Below are positions 12,863 to 18,964 of a DNA stretch of 23,634 nucleotides, in pieces (the stretch's first letter is position 1; each line of letters starts with the position of its first letter). The translations under genes and the position numbers were made by a program. Source of the stretch: a virus; the IMG/VR virus record IMGVR_UViG_3300036406_000608, positions 1-23,634 of that record; one strand, given 5' to 3'. The notes beneath the pieces are model-generated. The model had not been told where the DNA came from. It did not search any database and worked only from the letters and a program-made list of their open reading frames with translations.

Positions 12863-13069
12863 CTAGAGAATGAGGTCAGGGCAGGGGTCGAGGATGAGCC
12901 GAATGGACTCATGGATGGCTTCCGCAGCCGTGGGGTCGTTGTGCTGGCCCGCTTCGTAGTGCAGCAAGTTGACGATGCGCTGGCGCTCTTTCACGGTGGC
13001 CGCTTCAACAGCTGCCTTGACCGCGTCGTCCACGGCCCGCTGCACCATCTCGGCGTTGTAAAGGGTCAT
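12863..13069 (-). CDS. Hypothetical small helical protein
   Basis: 68 residues from ATG 13069, overlapping the transglycosylase stop as ATGA; the frame continues to 13099 but the coupled start is preferred. The sequence is helical, opening TLYNAEMVQRAVDDAVKAAVEAATVKERQRIVNLLHYEAG and ending EAIHESIRLILDPC. No known motif. It is followed by the recombinase, whose Shine-Dalgarno overlaps the stop codon of this gene, so the two are probably co-translated. Confidence 0.65.
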   Translation of the reverse strand: MTLYNAEMVQRAVDDAVKAAVEAATVKERQRIVNLLHYEAGQHNDPTAAEAIHESIRLILDPCPDLIL

Positions 13070-13548
13070 GGCCGGCACCCCTTCGGGAATTGCCGCCAAT
13101 ACCGTTCAAACGGCGCCACAATCCAGTTCTGGTGATGCCACGCCGACCACATGCCGTATGACGAAAAGTCATAACTGACCTTGCCTTTGTGGACCCGTAG
13201 GCCCCACGGCTGCCAGCCCTTGTCCCGCACCATCTTCCGCACCGCGGTCAAGTTCTGTACGGGGTCGAACACGTCGGCGGGCCAATACTTCGTGCCCTGC
13301 CACGTGGGGGCGTTCAACTGCATCAGGCCCAGGTCAGGGTACGTGGACTCATTCGGGTTGCCGTTGCTCTCACGCTGCGCAACGGCCCACGCCACCCGAA
13401 CTGATACGCCCTTGAAACCCGCTTTGTGAATCCACTTCACTACGCGGTCCTGGCACACCTTGACCCGCGCCTGAGCCTCGAGTGGGGGAGCAGCGGCAGT
13501 AGTAGCAGGGACAGCCAACAGGACGGCGGCTAACGCCGCCTGCGCCAT
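13066..13548 (-). CDS. Secreted lytic transglycosylase (lysozyme-like, SLT fold)
   Basis: 160 residues from ATG 13548, overlapping the previous stop as TGATG. Residues 1-20 form a signal peptide (AQAALAAVLLAVPATTAAAPP). The enzyme domain has VRVAWAVAQRESNGNPNEST with the catalytic Glu 60, then LGLMQLNAPTWQGTKYW, the canonical G-x-M-Q motif of SLT-type transglycosylases, and a C-terminal SYGMWSAWHHQNW-type region. It cleaves the glycan of peptidoglycan outside the membrane. It lies in the early operon, far from the holin/amidase pair, so it could also serve local wall opening. Its secretion through a signal peptide does not need the holin. Confidence 0.85.
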   Translation of the reverse strand: MAQAALAAVLLAVPATTAAAPPLEAQARVKVCQDRVVKWIHKAGFKGVSVRVAWAVAQRESNGNPNESTYPDLGLMQLNAPTWQGTKYWPADVFDPVQNLTAVRKMVRDKGWQPWGLRVHKGKVSYDFSSYGMWSAWHHQNWIVAPFERYWRQFPKGCRP

Positions 13549-13736
13549 CACACGTCCCCCTCAACAGGCGGTGGCAAATCCACCGGGGCCGGTTCCACCA
13601 GCCCGTGCGCCGTCAAGTACGCGAGAATGGCACCGGAAGGCAGCCGCCCATTGCGGCCCTCGAGCTGAGGCCACCCATTAGCAATGGCCCACACGCGAAT
13701 GTCTGCCGACTTCACACCATCAGGTGTCTGATTCAT
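13548..13736 (-). CDS. Lsr2-like DNA-binding domain protein (C-terminal domain only)
   Basis: 62 residues from ATG 13736 (AGGGGA upstream). The segment DIRVWAIANGWPQLEGRNG then RLPSGAILAYLTAHG matches the C-terminal half of Lsr2 (IRxWAxxNGxxVSxRGRIPxxVxxAY), the AT-hook-like domain that inserts an R-G-R loop in the minor groove; here the loop is G-R-N-G-R. The N-terminal oligomerisation domain of Lsr2 is absent. Lsr2 silences AT-rich foreign DNA in actinobacteria, so a lone binding domain might compete with the host protein or act as a phage regulator. The family match is good; the antagonist role is inference. Confidence 0.75.
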   Translation of the reverse strand: MNQTPDGVKSADIRVWAIANGWPQLEGRNGRLPSGAILAYLTAHGLVEPAPVDLPPPVEGDV

Positions 13737-13766
13737 TACTGATTCCCCTATCTGTAGTGGTTTCGG

Positions 13767-14039
13767 TTACGGGTGGTCGTTATCGGGGGCGTACACGGGG
13801 TCGTCTTCGTCGTCCCGCGCCCACATGGCGTGCATGAACCGCCGCGCCTGGTCGGCCTGCTGGTTCTCAGGAAGGTGCGCAATGTCGCGGGCCGTCGCCT
13901 CATACAGCGCAGCCCGCTGCAACTCCTCGTCAATCAAAGGTTGCGGGTCAAACGCCAAACGCGCCCCAACCTCCACCAGCGAACCCGCCTGAGTGCGGCA
14001 CTTCGCGGCAATCTGCAAAAGCATGTCCGACCCGGTCAC
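13767..14039 (-). CDS. Hypothetical helical protein
   Basis: 90 residues, GTG start at 14039 (GTGA overlap with the membrane protein gene). The sequence is mostly helical with acidic ends: LLQIAAKCRTQAGSLVEVGA, IDEELQRAALYEATARDIAH and a very acidic C-terminus RDDEDDPVYAPDNDHP. No motif recognised. It is the last of a coupled set starting from the RecT-like gene. Confidence 0.65.
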   Translation of the reverse strand: MTGSDMLLQIAAKCRTQAGSLVEVGARLAFDPQPLIDEELQRAALYEATARDIAHLPENQQADQARRFMHAMWARDDEDDPVYAPDNDHP

Positions 14040-14305
14040 TGAGGCCGCCTCTTCTCAGTCCGCATCTGAGGCCGCGGCAAAGTGCGCACGTTCGACTTCG
14101 ACGGCGCCGGCGGTGGGGTCTTCGACTCGCGCACGTTCCACGCGATTCCCTCAAGCAGAATCCACGCAGCAAGCCACGCAAACACCCCAGGCACCAACCC
14201 CACCAACCAGTTGTACGCAAACGCGTTTGTGTCACCCGCCATGAACCCGGTAACAATCGCGCCCACCAGCAGCGCCCACGCCATACGCTTTTCCGGCGCA
14301 CTCAT
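14036..14305 (-). CDS. Small membrane protein with two transmembrane segments
   Basis: 89 residues from ATG 14305 (ATGA overlap with the 30-aa zinc-ribbon gene). Two hydrophobic segments, MAWALLVGAIVTGFMAGD and WLVGLVPGVFAWLAAWILL, are followed by a basic, Pro-rich cytoplasmic tail with many Arg/Lys. The frame is open to 14452, but there the sequence is a shadow of the zinc-ribbon gene. The function is unknown; it could anchor a complex at the membrane or contribute to exclusion of other phages, neither of which the sequence shows. Confidence 0.65.
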   Translation of the reverse strand: MSAPEKRMAWALLVGAIVTGFMAGDTNAFAYNWLVGLVPGVFAWLAAWILLEGIAWNVRESKTPPPAPSKSNVRTLPRPQMRTEKRRPQ

Positions 14306-14394
14306 TGACACACCCCCCGCAGTAGAAACAGTTGACATACGTGGCACGTCGCCACATGACGGTGATGCCCGCACTTCGGGCAACGCGTAATCAC
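14302..14394 (-). CDS. 30-residue zinc-ribbon protein
   Basis: A 31-codon frame from GTG 14394 to TGA 14304-14302, coupled on both sides: GTGA overlap with the RecT-like stop and ATGA overlap with the membrane protein start. The whole product is one zinc knuckle pair: ITRCPKCGHHRHVATCHVCQ with Cys 5, 8, 17 and 20, followed by a short hydrophobic end. C-x2-C-x8-C-x2-C is enough for a stable zinc ribbon. It is too short for standard gene callers. The paired overlaps and clean cysteine pattern support it. Confidence 0.7.
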   Translation of the reverse strand: MITRCPKCGHHRHVATCHVCQLFLLRGVCQ

Positions 14395-15179
14395 AGGGAC
14401 GCCTTAAGTTCGGCGCCACGGGCCGCAAACGCGTCCCGGTACTCATCACCACGACCCGACGCCTTCACGTCCAGCCACAGTTCAGTCAGCGCATCAAGGG
14501 TGGAAGCCTGCGCAATCAGACCCGCCACCATGTCCGAATACGGGGAGTCGTCAACCGGGATGAGCTCCAACGGCTCATCCACGATCTCGGCTTCCATGAT
14601 GTCGTCCACGTCCACCGGGGCGGGCGCAACGAACACAGGCGGCGCCGCCACGTCAGGCACCTCGGCATCCCCACCAATTTCCTCAGGGATGTAACCCGCA
14701 CCCAAAACCACGTCACCGAACAGGGACCGCGACAACCGCGCCACGGCACGCCACTGGCACATATCGGTGGGGTAGTTGCGCCACGCCTGCGACTTCGTCA
14801 AACCAGCCCGCTCGGCATCCTCGAGCGTGAACGAAGCCGCCGCCGTGTCACCGTTGTCGGCACGCTTACCCGTCACCGTGACCCCACGCCCATTCGCGTG
14901 CGGCTCAATGCTGACGTGGTGACCGCGCTGCCGAATCAGCGCCAACATGGCTTCCGGCTTCAACGAAGCAGTGCCCTGAATCACCGTCACCATGCGCATG
15001 GCCGTCAGCGCGTCCCAACCAAACGCACGTCCCATCAGGGCGGCGGCAAGAATGTTCGGCGGGTTCTGCTGGTACTCGCGCGGGATAATCCCCGAAGGAG
15101 CCAACATCTTGGCCTGCTGCATCAGCACGTCAAGTTCACTCGCAGTAGGAGGCCCCGCAGGCACAAGGTCGCCGCTCAT
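14391..15179 (-). CDS. RecT-like single-strand DNA annealing protein
   Basis: 262 residues from ATG 15179 (a GTG at 15182 is also possible). The N-terminal part has ELDVLMQQAKMLAPSGIIPREY, NPPNILAAALMGRAFGWDAL and a beta-rich core with MVTVIQGTASLKPEAMLAL, IRQRGHHV; then AERAGLTKSQAWRNYPTDMC and RAVARLSRSLFGDVVLGAGY. This pattern (K.SGLIP..Y, ..A...G...G., G.P......AL.R..GH, W..YP..M...RA..R..R) is the actinophage RecT family of annealing proteins used in phage recombination and in recombineering. The C-terminal 90 residues are acidic and Pro-rich. It opens the early operon with a small upstream gene. Confidence 0.85.
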   Translation of the reverse strand: MSGDLVPAGPPTASELDVLMQQAKMLAPSGIIPREYQQNPPNILAAALMGRAFGWDALTAMRMVTVIQGTASLKPEAMLALIRQRGHHVSIEPHANGRGVTVTGKRADNGDTAAASFTLEDAERAGLTKSQAWRNYPTDMCQWRAVARLSRSLFGDVVLGAGYIPEEIGGDAEVPDVAAPPVFVAPAPVDVDDIMEAEIVDEPLELIPVDDSPYSDMVAGLIAQASTLDALTELWLDVKASGRGDEYRDAFAARGAELKASL

Positions 15180-15472
15180 CACGGACCCACCGGCAGGTCA
15201 AGGTCCTCACGGCGCTCACTCACAGCCAGCAGCCCCCGCTGCAACTCGTGAATGAGCCACGACCCCGCAGCCTTAGACAGCGTTTCGGGCACGCCATCCC
15301 AATCAGCCCCGAGAATCAGACGGCACGAGTCCTCCCACGTAGGAGGACTCCCCGCAATGCGCTCCAACCTCCGAAGAAACTTCAACTGCTGCGACGTGAT
15401 CCGCTCAAGCGCGGCATACGTCATTGCGCCCCCAACGGGGACATTTCGAGGATTGCTTGGTGGCTTACTCAT
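15179..15472 (-). CDS. Hypothetical first gene of the early operon
   Basis: 97 residues from ATG 15472, with AGGGGG four bases upstream; the frame runs to 15550 but upstream codons are inside the leader hairpins. The centre has ERITSQQLKFLRRLERIAG, and the C-terminus WDGVPETLSKAAGSWLIHEL, a pattern of 'T-x-x-Q-x-x-x-L' and 'LSK-x-A-x-x-LI-x-x-L' helices seen in small phage/actinobacterial proteins resembling DUF3072. It is coupled to the RecT-like gene by a GTGA/TGATG overlap, suggesting an accessory to recombination. No catalytic motif. Confidence 0.65.
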   Translation of the reverse strand: MSKPPSNPRNVPVGGAMTYAALERITSQQLKFLRRLERIAGSPPTWEDSCRLILGADWDGVPETLSKAAGSWLIHELQRGLLAVSERREDLDLPVGP

Positions 15473-15513
15473 AGGACCCCCTCTGGTCCACAGACACGGA
15501 TATGGGTGGGAAG

Positions 15514-15584
15514 GGGGTGGGCGCCGGAATCGGGGGCACACGGCGCCCACCCCAGGCCGGCCCTGACGGGGGGGACAGGGCCGG
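15514..15584 (-). promoter_or_regulatory. Two tandem GC-rich hairpins in the leader of the early operon
   Basis: Hairpin one: arms 15514-15525 and 15542-15553, 12 bp perfect, loop 16 nt. Hairpin two: arms 15557-15565 and 15576-15584, 9 bp perfect, loop 10 nt. They lie between the leader ORF stop (15593) and the first gene (start 15472). Neither has a following U-run on the minus strand. They may form an attenuator or an antitermination target in the 5-prime leader. Confidence 0.6.
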
Positions 15585-15592
15585 AGTCGGTG

Positions 15593-15652
15593 TTACGGGC
15601 GCAGCCTTTGACCGGTCACAAACGGGACACGGTGGGCGTTTCGGTCTTCCAT
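15593..15652 (-). CDS. Possible 19-codon leader peptide
   Basis: ATG 15652 is preceded by AGGGGG at good spacing and opens a 19-codon frame ending in TAA at 15595-15593, encoding MEDRNAHRVPFVTGQRLRP. The stop is 8 nt before the first leader hairpin. A short, well-initiated ORF immediately before tandem hairpins is the arrangement of translational attenuators. It could be a chance ORF; nothing in the peptide shows a regulatory amino-acid run apart from four Arg. Confidence 0.4.
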   Translation of the reverse strand: MEDRNAHRVPFVTGQRLRP

Positions 15653-15776
15653 GAGCGTTCCCCCTGGCTTATGTTCGCCACGTGAGGATGCTTTGCCGAT
15701 AACGTACAGAACGGTCATTTAGCACACGCACGTGGTTTTGGTTATGTCAATACCTAAACCTAATACTGACCGGTCA
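15609..15776. promoter_or_regulatory. Pair of identical 10-bp palindromes TGACCGGTCA (operator-like)
   Basis: TGACCGGTCA occurs exactly at 15609-15618 and at 15767-15776, 158 bp apart, flanking the AT-richer middle of the divergent region. Both are perfect palindromes. The right copy sits just downstream of a possible plus-strand -10 element and next to minus-strand TTGAC elements, as expected for an operator controlling divergent promoters. The regulator is not identified. The intervening span has no other gene. Confidence 0.55.
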
Positions 15777-15784
15777 AATGTCAA
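15738..15784. promoter_or_regulatory. Divergent promoter region
   Basis: This is the least GC-rich stretch of the early control region. On the minus strand TTGACA occurs at 15784-15779 and again at 15750-15745, usable as -35 elements for the early operon, but -10 matches are weak. On the plus strand TTGGTT (15738-15743) and TAATAC (15761-15766) are 17 bp apart before the gene at 15843. An 8-bp hairpin with one G-U pair (15800-15818) lies in that gene's leader. Elements are seen; transcription starts are inferred. Confidence 0.45.
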
Positions 15785-15842
15785 GCATCCTCTAAGGGCG
15801 TGTCGCAGATTGCGGCACTGCCCACTAGGGGAGGTAGTGGCC

Positions 15843-16229
15843 ATGCCATATGCAAGGACCGATGTCAGGACAGCCCTACACGCGGCCCGTGAGGCGGGGA
15901 AACCTGTCGAGGGGCTGATCGCGGGGGATAGGGAAACGGCCCTGCAGCTTGAGCGTTGGGGGTTCCTGCCGGTCAATCAGGAAGCAACGGATAGGCGTGT
16001 ACAGGATTGGTACATCGCTCAGGGTTTAGCGGTGCGGGAGAGCGACACGCCCGAACGCGTTTCTGACACGCTGTACGCCACGCCCGAGGACACGCGCGGG
16101 GACACGCCCGAACGCGTTGTGCGGGGGGTGCCTACGTTGGATGTGTTGGCGGCGGCTGAGTCTGCGTTGGAAACGGCGCGTGTGGCGTTGAGTGTGGCGC
16201 GGACGATAGCGGGGGGGGGTCTTCCCTAG
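15843..16229 (+). CDS. Plus-strand gene of unknown function
   Basis: 128 residues from ATG 15843 behind GGGGAGGT (a longer frame from 15732 covers the promoter and is rejected). The N-terminal part is helical: TDVRTALHAAREAGKPVEGL and RETALQLERWGFLPVNQEAT, then WYIAQGLAVRE, a duplicated stretch with DTPERV twice, and a C-terminal helix LDVLAAAESALETARVALSV. No known domain. It is divergent from the early operon and ends at the bidirectional hairpin, the usual position of an immunity or control gene, but no helix-turn-helix is recognisable. A run of nine G at 16211-16219 lies nine bases before the stop and could slip. Confidence 0.7.
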   Translation: MPYARTDVRTALHAAREAGKPVEGLIAGDRETALQLERWGFLPVNQEATDRRVQDWYIAQGLAVRESDTPERVSDTLYATPEDTRGDTPERVVRGVPTLDVLAAAESALETARVALSVARTIAGGGLP

Positions 16230-16240
16230 ATGAAGAAGGC

Positions 16241-16286
16241 GTGCCCCCCGACTCAACCTGAGGGGAGGCAGGGAGTCGGGGGGCAC
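16241..16286. terminator. Bidirectional terminator-like hairpin between convergent genes
   Basis: Arms 16241-16254 and 16273-16286 are perfect 14-bp reverse complements (GTGCCCCCCGACTC / GAGTCGGGGGGCAC), loop 18 nt. It fills the 60 bp between the stop of the plus gene (16229) and the stop of the minus gene (16290). Such a symmetrical hairpin fits a terminator working in both directions, although no U-run follows. Confidence 0.7.
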
Positions 16287-16289
16287 GGT

Positions 16290-16541
16290 CTAGGGGGCCT
16301 GGTCTTCGTCGTCGTCGTACCAGGGTGGTGCTGGGGGTTCGTGGCGGGTGGCGTCTAGGTCGAGGTGGGCGGTGAATCCGAGGCTGCTGGTGGTGGGTTC
16401 GGGTTCGTCGGGTTTGGTTGTGAGGTTGAGGGTGAGGGCGTGGGTGGTGGCTTGCCGCATGAGGTCGCGTAGTTGACGGTGGGTGAGTTCGTGGCCGTCT
16501 AGGCGTATGTCTACTTCGCCCACGGTGATGCGTATTTTCAT
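16290..16541 (-). CDS. Hypothetical acidic protein
   Basis: 83 residues from ATG 16541 (ATGA overlap with the preceding gene). It starts MKIRITVGEVDIRLDGHELT followed by HRQLRDLMRQATTHAL, a strand-strand-helix segment, and ends in a Pro/Asp-rich tail (PPAPPWYDDDEDQAP). No recognised family. The plus strand is G/T-skewed here as in the 8.9-9.3 kb zinc-protein gene. It is the last gene before the terminator hairpin. Confidence 0.65.
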   Translation of the reverse strand: MKIRITVGEVDIRLDGHELTHRQLRDLMRQATTHALTLNLTTKPDEPEPTTSSLGFTAHLDLDATRHEPPAPPWYDDDEDQAP

Positions 16542-16819
16542 GGGGTGGCCTGGTCGTGGTCGATTTGTGCGGCCAGTGCGGAGTAGCCCGCGATGTCTGT
16601 CCAGTCGTCCATGTTTGGTGTGCCTGCGGTGGCGCGTGCCAGCTTGAGGGCAATCATCATGGTGGCGACGGTGCGGGGCGGGATGTCTTCGCGGCGCAGG
16701 ATGGCACCCCAAAGCCTGCCGATGCGTGCGGCTTCGTCGGTGTAGGGGCCGTGAGTGCCTTGCCTGTCTTTGGTGATGAGGTCGGCGGCGGTGTTGAGGG
16801 TTTGCCGGCGTATGTCCAT
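16538..16819 (-). CDS. DUF6378-like protein
   Basis: 93 residues from ATG 16819, preceded by the AAAGGGGAAACAC box. The sequence has RRQTLNTAADLITKDRQGTHGPYTDEAARIGRLWGAIL with the DR-x-x-T-x-G motif, then VATMMIALKLARATAGTP and DDWTDIAGYSALAAQ, closely following the conserved pattern of the DUF6378 family found in phages (DR..tYG, KlaR, D..vDiaGYa). The family has no established function but is frequent near phage nucleotide and DNA metabolism genes. Confidence 0.75.
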   Translation of the reverse strand: MDIRRQTLNTAADLITKDRQGTHGPYTDEAARIGRLWGAILRREDIPPRTVATMMIALKLARATAGTPNMDDWTDIAGYSALAAQIDHDQATP

Positions 16820-16820
16820 G

Positions 16821-16833
16821 GTGTTTCCCCTTT
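16821..16833 (-). promoter_or_regulatory. Conserved translation leader (AAAGGGGAAACAC), second copy
   Basis: Identical to the 13-nt box before ssb and before the first glycosyltransferase; here it ends 1 nt before the ATG at 16819. It contains the AAGGGG Shine-Dalgarno. Confidence 0.6.
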
Positions 16834-16839
16834 GTGTGG

Positions 16840-18042
16840 TTAGTGCAGGCGCCAGTCAGTGATGGTGTGGTGTGCGGCTTCGAGGACGAGAAGGCCGCGG
16901 CGGGACTGCTGCCCTGTCTTCCTTGTCCACCATGCGCTCAGTCCGACCATGGCGGGGGCGGTGGCTGCCCAGCGCCCCCCGATGTCTTCCACGTAGAGGT
17001 GGTGTCGGTGGCCGGATAGGAGAATGTCACCGGTGTGGCGGGTTCTGCCGAGGGCTTGCCCTGCCCACCATTTCGCTGCAGCTGACGCGGGCCCGGTCCA
17101 TTGGTGGCCGTGCACGCAGGTCAGCACCGTGCCGTCTTGCAGGGCCACGGTCACCATGTCGTCGTCCGGTGCGGGGAACGTGAACGTGACGTGGTCGTAC
17201 CCGCCTACCGCCTTGAGGGTGTCGGCTACGGCGATGACGGCTTCCACGTCGTGGTTGTCGTCGTAGCGGGTTTGCGGGTTTCGGGTGGCTTCGCCGTGGT
17301 TGCCGCCTACGGCAATGACCTGCAGGGGCACTCCGAGGTCGGCTAGGCGTTTGATGAGCTCGAGGGCCACACGCCGGTACACCCTGAGCATTTCGGTGAC
17401 GGTCAGGTCTGTGCGCCACGTGAGCGTGCCGTGCTGGGAGAGGAACCCTTGGACGCAGTCGCCCAAAAATACGGCGGCTAGTTCTGTGACGTGGCCGCGG
17501 CGTATGTCCCGCTTCAACCGGTCCACGGCCTGGTCAAAGGCGGTGAAGAGGGCGGTGAGGGTGTCGTCTGTGGATACGTTGCCGGCGCCCCGGTCGGACT
17601 CACCCAACTGCAGGTCCGCGATTCCCAGGACGGCGGTGACCCCACCCGTGGTGGTCTTGACGGTGGGGCGGCGTTTGCCGATGGCGGCCATAAGTTCGGT
17701 GAGGTCGGCGGGTGTGCTGCTGGGGGGTGCGGGTTCGATGACCCATTTGCGGCGGGTCACTTCAATGGTTTCGGCGTCTAGCCCTTGGCCGCGTCTGATC
17801 CACGCCGCGGGGTCGTGGGACACGGACGCCAGGCGGGCCTTGAATCCTTCGGGGATGCTCACCCCGAGGGTGGCTAGTTCCTCGGCGGCCTGGTCGTCCG
17901 TGGGGACACCAGGGCCGATGGTGACAACTTCGGCTGACCCGTCAGCGGCATAGGTGACTGACGGGGACCAGCCGTTGGGGAGGTGGTGGGCGGGGGCCTG
18001 GTCGCCGCTGCCCGTGTCAGTGAAACGTTCGGACAGGCTCAT
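16840..18042 (-). CDS. Calcineurin-like metallophosphoesterase
   Basis: 400 residues from ATG 18042 (ATGA overlap with the helix-turn-helix gene). The C-terminal two thirds is a metallophosphoesterase: motif I IADLQLGE (Asp 143, with Gln 145 in place of the usual His), motif II FLGDCVQG (Asp 195), motif III GGNHGE (Asn 248, His 249), motif IV HGHQW (His 311, His 313) and motif V LSGHRHH (His 345, His 347). The D-x-Q form of motif I recurs in phage members. Residues 1-130 are a separate, mostly helical domain. The family includes nucleases of the Mre11/SbcD type as well as phosphatases; the substrate here is unknown. It pairs with the HTH gene. Confidence 0.88.
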   Translation of the reverse strand: MSLSERFTDTGSGDQAPAHHLPNGWSPSVTYAADGSAEVVTIGPGVPTDDQAAEELATLGVSIPEGFKARLASVSHDPAAWIRRGQGLDAETIEVTRRKWVIEPAPPSSTPADLTELMAAIGKRRPTVKTTTGGVTAVLGIADLQLGESDRGAGNVSTDDTLTALFTAFDQAVDRLKRDIRRGHVTELAAVFLGDCVQGFLSQHGTLTWRTDLTVTEMLRVYRRVALELIKRLADLGVPLQVIAVGGNHGEATRNPQTRYDDNHDVEAVIAVADTLKAVGGYDHVTFTFPAPDDDMVTVALQDGTVLTCVHGHQWTGPASAAAKWWAGQALGRTRHTGDILLSGHRHHLYVEDIGGRWAATAPAMVGLSAWWTRKTGQQSRRGLLVLEAAHHTITDWRLH

Positions 18043-18287
18043 GCGGCCCCTAAATGTCGGCATTTGCAGGCGCCACGGCGGTGCCTAGAAATGGTGGATG
18101 ACGCCAGGGTGATGCCTTCGGCTTCCAGTTGGGTGGCGATGTCTGTGGCCCGCCACCGTTTGTCTTCGAGGACGGCCCGTAGCGCGGCGGCGTCCTCATC
18201 GTTGAGCTGCTCAAGGGTGGCGGCCACGGAACAGGCTGGCCCTTTCATCAGTGGCGGTCCTGCTTGGAATGCTTTGGCTAGGCTCAC
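18039..18287 (-). CDS. Helix-turn-helix DNA-binding protein
   Basis: 82 residues from GTG 18287, with GGAAGGGG upstream. The N-terminus holds PACSVAATLEQLNDEDAAAL, then ALRAVLEDKRWRATDIATQL, EAEGITLASSTISRHRRGAC. The last part is a helix-turn-helix followed by the RHRRG-A-C-K-C motif. This short protein type precedes the metallophosphoesterase in other actinophages. It likely binds DNA, with the Cys residues perhaps holding a metal, and is translationally coupled to the phosphoesterase. Confidence 0.72.
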   Translation of the reverse strand: MSLAKAFQAGPPLMKGPACSVAATLEQLNDEDAAALRAVLEDKRWRATDIATQLEAEGITLASSTISRHRRGACKCRHLGAA

Positions 18288-18307
18288 GGTTCTCCCCTTC
18301 CGTTTGG

Positions 18308-18964
18308 TTAGCGCCCGAAGAGGCGCTTTGCCCGCATGGTTAGTTGGGCCCGCCTGATGCGGCGCCGCCAGAAACTCAACGGCTGCAGCACGTCGTTTTT
18401 GCGGCCCTTGGTGGGTAGGACGGGGTTGCCGTCGAAGCCGCCGTCTGTCCAGTCACGGTGACGAATTACGTTTTTGACTCCGAGGCCCATGAGGTCGAGC
18501 AGTGCCACGGTGAGTTTGGTGGCGGCGTCTACCTGCTGGGGGGTGAGGCCGTCCACGTCGGTGACCTTGGCGTCTGTGCGCGGGTCGGTGCCTTTGGATT
18601 CAATCTCGATGCCGACTAGGGCGGCGTTGCCTTGTGTGGGGGCGATGTAGTGGCTGCCCAGTTTGAGGGGGCCACCGGCACCAGCGTGGTACGCGCCGGA
18701 ACCGGACGTGCACATGATCTTCCCTGACCTGCCGATGAGGAAGTGTGCGGCGCGGACGGGCGCGTACTGGTTGTTCATCATCCAATAGAGGCTGGGGTGG
18801 TCGCCCTTGGCGCCCCCGTTCGCGGTGTGGTGCAACAGCACACCGGCCCACGGCCCGCTCGTGAACGGGTTGATTCCTTTGGAGTCCCAACCGGGCTGGT
18901 ACTCAACTGTCAGGCCCGCAAGTTTCAGTGCCCGCTTCAACTGTGCGGGTGAGTAGGCGGTCAT
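18308..18964 (-). CDS. Endolysin: N-acetylmuramoyl-L-alanine amidase (amidase_2/PGRP-like)
   Basis: 218 residues from ATG 18964 (ATGA overlap with the holin). Residues about 38-185 are the zinc amidase: WAGVLLHHTANGG with His 45/46, a region with LYWMMNNQYAPVRAAHFLIG, NAALVGIEIESKG, TPQQVDAATKLTVALLDLMG and the second zinc His in VIRHRDW (His 169), ending in NPVLPTKGRKND. It cleaves the amide bond between muramic acid and the stem peptide. The C-terminus is basic (WRRRIRRAQLTMRAKRLFGR), which can help wall binding. The holin upstream supports its lysis role. Confidence 0.92.
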   Translation of the reverse strand: MTAYSPAQLKRALKLAGLTVEYQPGWDSKGINPFTSGPWAGVLLHHTANGGAKGDHPSLYWMMNNQYAPVRAAHFLIGRSGKIMCTSGSGAYHAGAGGPLKLGSHYIAPTQGNAALVGIEIESKGTDPRTDAKVTDVDGLTPQQVDAATKLTVALLDLMGLGVKNVIRHRDWTDGGFDGNPVLPTKGRKNDVLQPLSFWRRRIRRAQLTMRAKRLFGR

